Shown piece after piece: positions 30,228-30,861 of a stretch of 30,861 bases of DNA. This DNA comes from CAZGOM01 sp964542875 (GTDB taxonomy: Bacteria; Planctomycetota; Phycisphaerae; Phycisphaerales; Phycisphaeraceae), in contig CAZIWA010000062.1 of NCBI GenBank assembly GCA_964542875.1, positions 1-30,861 on the forward strand, in the 5' to 3' direction. The position numbers and the translations under genes were made by a program. Within the stretch, counting starts at the first letter, position 1. Every line of letters starts with the position of its first letter. The notes under the pieces are model-generated. The model was not told where the DNA came from, did no database searches, and saw nothing but the letters and a program-made list of their open reading frames with translations.

Positions 30228-30861
30228 GCTTCAGGTTCGCCGATTAGGTCCCTGACCATATTAATCAGTGTCTGGTCGTGAAATGAGCCCTTGGTCAGGT
30301 AGGCGTTCGCGCCAGCCTCTAGCCCCCGGAGCCGGTCTTCTTCCCGGTCTTTATAAGACACAATCATAACCGGGATCTGCTTGAGTTTGGGATCGGCCTT
30401 AATCGTTGCCACCAGTTCCAGCCCCGTCATCCGCGGCATGTCCACGTCGCTGATCACCAGGTCGAAGTGTCCATCGCGCACCGCGTTGAGCCCGTCGGCC
30501 CCGTCCACGGCGATTTCCACCTGGTAACCCCGGTTCTCCAGCAGCTTGCGTTCCACCTCTCGCACCGTGATCGAGTCGTCCACCACCAGCACGCGCTTGC
30601 GCCGCACCGTTCCGGCGTGCTGACCGGTCTTTACCGCACCCAGCCGCCCGCCATGCAGCAGCTTGTCGATCGACCTCAGCATGTCATCCGTATCGATGAT
30701 CAAAAGCGGGCTTCCGTCTTCCATCAGCGCCGCCGCCGCGATGTCCGGCAGCTTCCCGAGCCTCGGGTCTAGCTTCCGCACCACCAGGTCCTGCTCGCCC
30801 ACGAACCTGTCCACCACCAGCCCGTAAGGCTGGTTCCGGTCGCTCACCACCACCACGCACA
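30224..30861 (-). CDS. Hybrid CheA-type histidine kinase, C-terminal part (WspE-like), cut by the window edge
   Basis: The 5' end lies outside the window, and the frame is open to 30861. Visible: the last part of a CheW-like coupling domain (YGLVVDRFVGEQDLVVRKLD, LPDIAAAALMEDGSPLLIID), a short linker, then a receiver domain with DDS and phospho-acceptor Asp in LVISDVDMPRMTGLEL and the AYLTKGSF loop. Kinase-receiver fusion of this order is typical of WspE and other alternative chemosensory kinases. Phosphate would pass to the receiver here, to CheB and to the phosphatase protein. It overlaps cheB by ATGA. The catalytic and Hpt domains are not in the window, so kinase activity is inferred from family. 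Confidence 0.88.
   Translation of the reverse strand, partial: CVVVVSDRNQPYGLVVDRFVGEQDLVVRKLDPRLGKLPDIAAAALMEDGSPLLIIDTDDMLRSIDKLLHGGRLGAVKTGQHAGTVRRKRVLVVDDSITVREVERKLLENRGYQVEIAVDGADGLNAVRDGHFDLVISDVDMPRMTGLELVATIKADPKLKQIPVMIVSYKDREEDRLRGLEAGANAYLTKGSFHDQTLINMVRDLIGEPEA

Overview
This 30.9 kb window looks like a chromosomal segment of a GC-rich planctomycete, probably from the Phycisphaerae or a related class. This rests on protein style, not on a marker gene. There are many orphan prepilins carrying an H-x10-DG type C-terminal motif, multi-zinc-ribbon membrane proteins, weak or absent Shine-Dalgarno sites on many genes, and gaps packed with short hairpin repeats. No rRNA, tRNA, CRISPR array or phage module was seen.

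Layout, left to right. (1) 1-1411: dispersed repeat, then asd (aspartate-semialdehyde dehydrogenase) with a terminator. (2) 1628-10216: a type IV pilus/type II secretion-like cluster on the + strand. It holds one short GspE/PilB ATPase, three consecutive GspF/PilC platform proteins (two strongly divergent), three small prepilin-like genes, and a membrane protein with three N-terminal zinc ribbons. (3) 10821-11807 (-): a prepilin with an extraordinary Gly/Asn repeat tail, with its own promoter and terminator. (4) 11942-13345 (-): an orphan beta-class DNA adenine methyltransferase. (5) 13678-17031 (+): an enolase-superfamily acid-sugar dehydratase overlapping a 2-hydroxyacid dehydrogenase, then a CruF-type carotenoid membrane protein. 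(6) 17333-18469 (-): a UgtP/MGDG-synthase-like glycosyltransferase. (7) 18711-19901 (+): a class V aminotransferase. (8) 20106-22820 (+): a prepilin, a small single-pass protein and a di-haem cytochrome c peroxidase, behind a good promoter with an adjacent Fur-box-like site. (9) 23110-25000 (-): a GntR-type regulator with two DNA-binding domains and another orphan prepilin. Divergent from them is a Gfo/Idh/MocA oxidoreductase (25172-26206). (10) 26207-28000: nested repeats around a ferritin-like di-iron protein. (11) 28000-30861 (-): the 3' part of a chemosensory operon, comprising hybrid CheA, CheB and a receiver-PP2C phosphatase, all joined by ATGA overlaps. These strongly resemble WspE-WspF-WspR, except that the output domain is a phosphatase instead of GGDEF.

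The most promising new item is an extracytoplasmic domain of about 135 residues with four cysteines. It is shared by the zinc-ribbon protein (residues about 342-478) and the 180-aa protein at 20939-21481, and both sit next to prepilin genes. Together with the single ATPase and three platform proteins, it suggests a planctomycete-specific pseudopilus system with scattered prepilins. The non-coding gaps are mostly several families of short hairpin repeats, one of which is interrupted by a MITE-like insertion with perfect 12-bp terminal inverted repeats.
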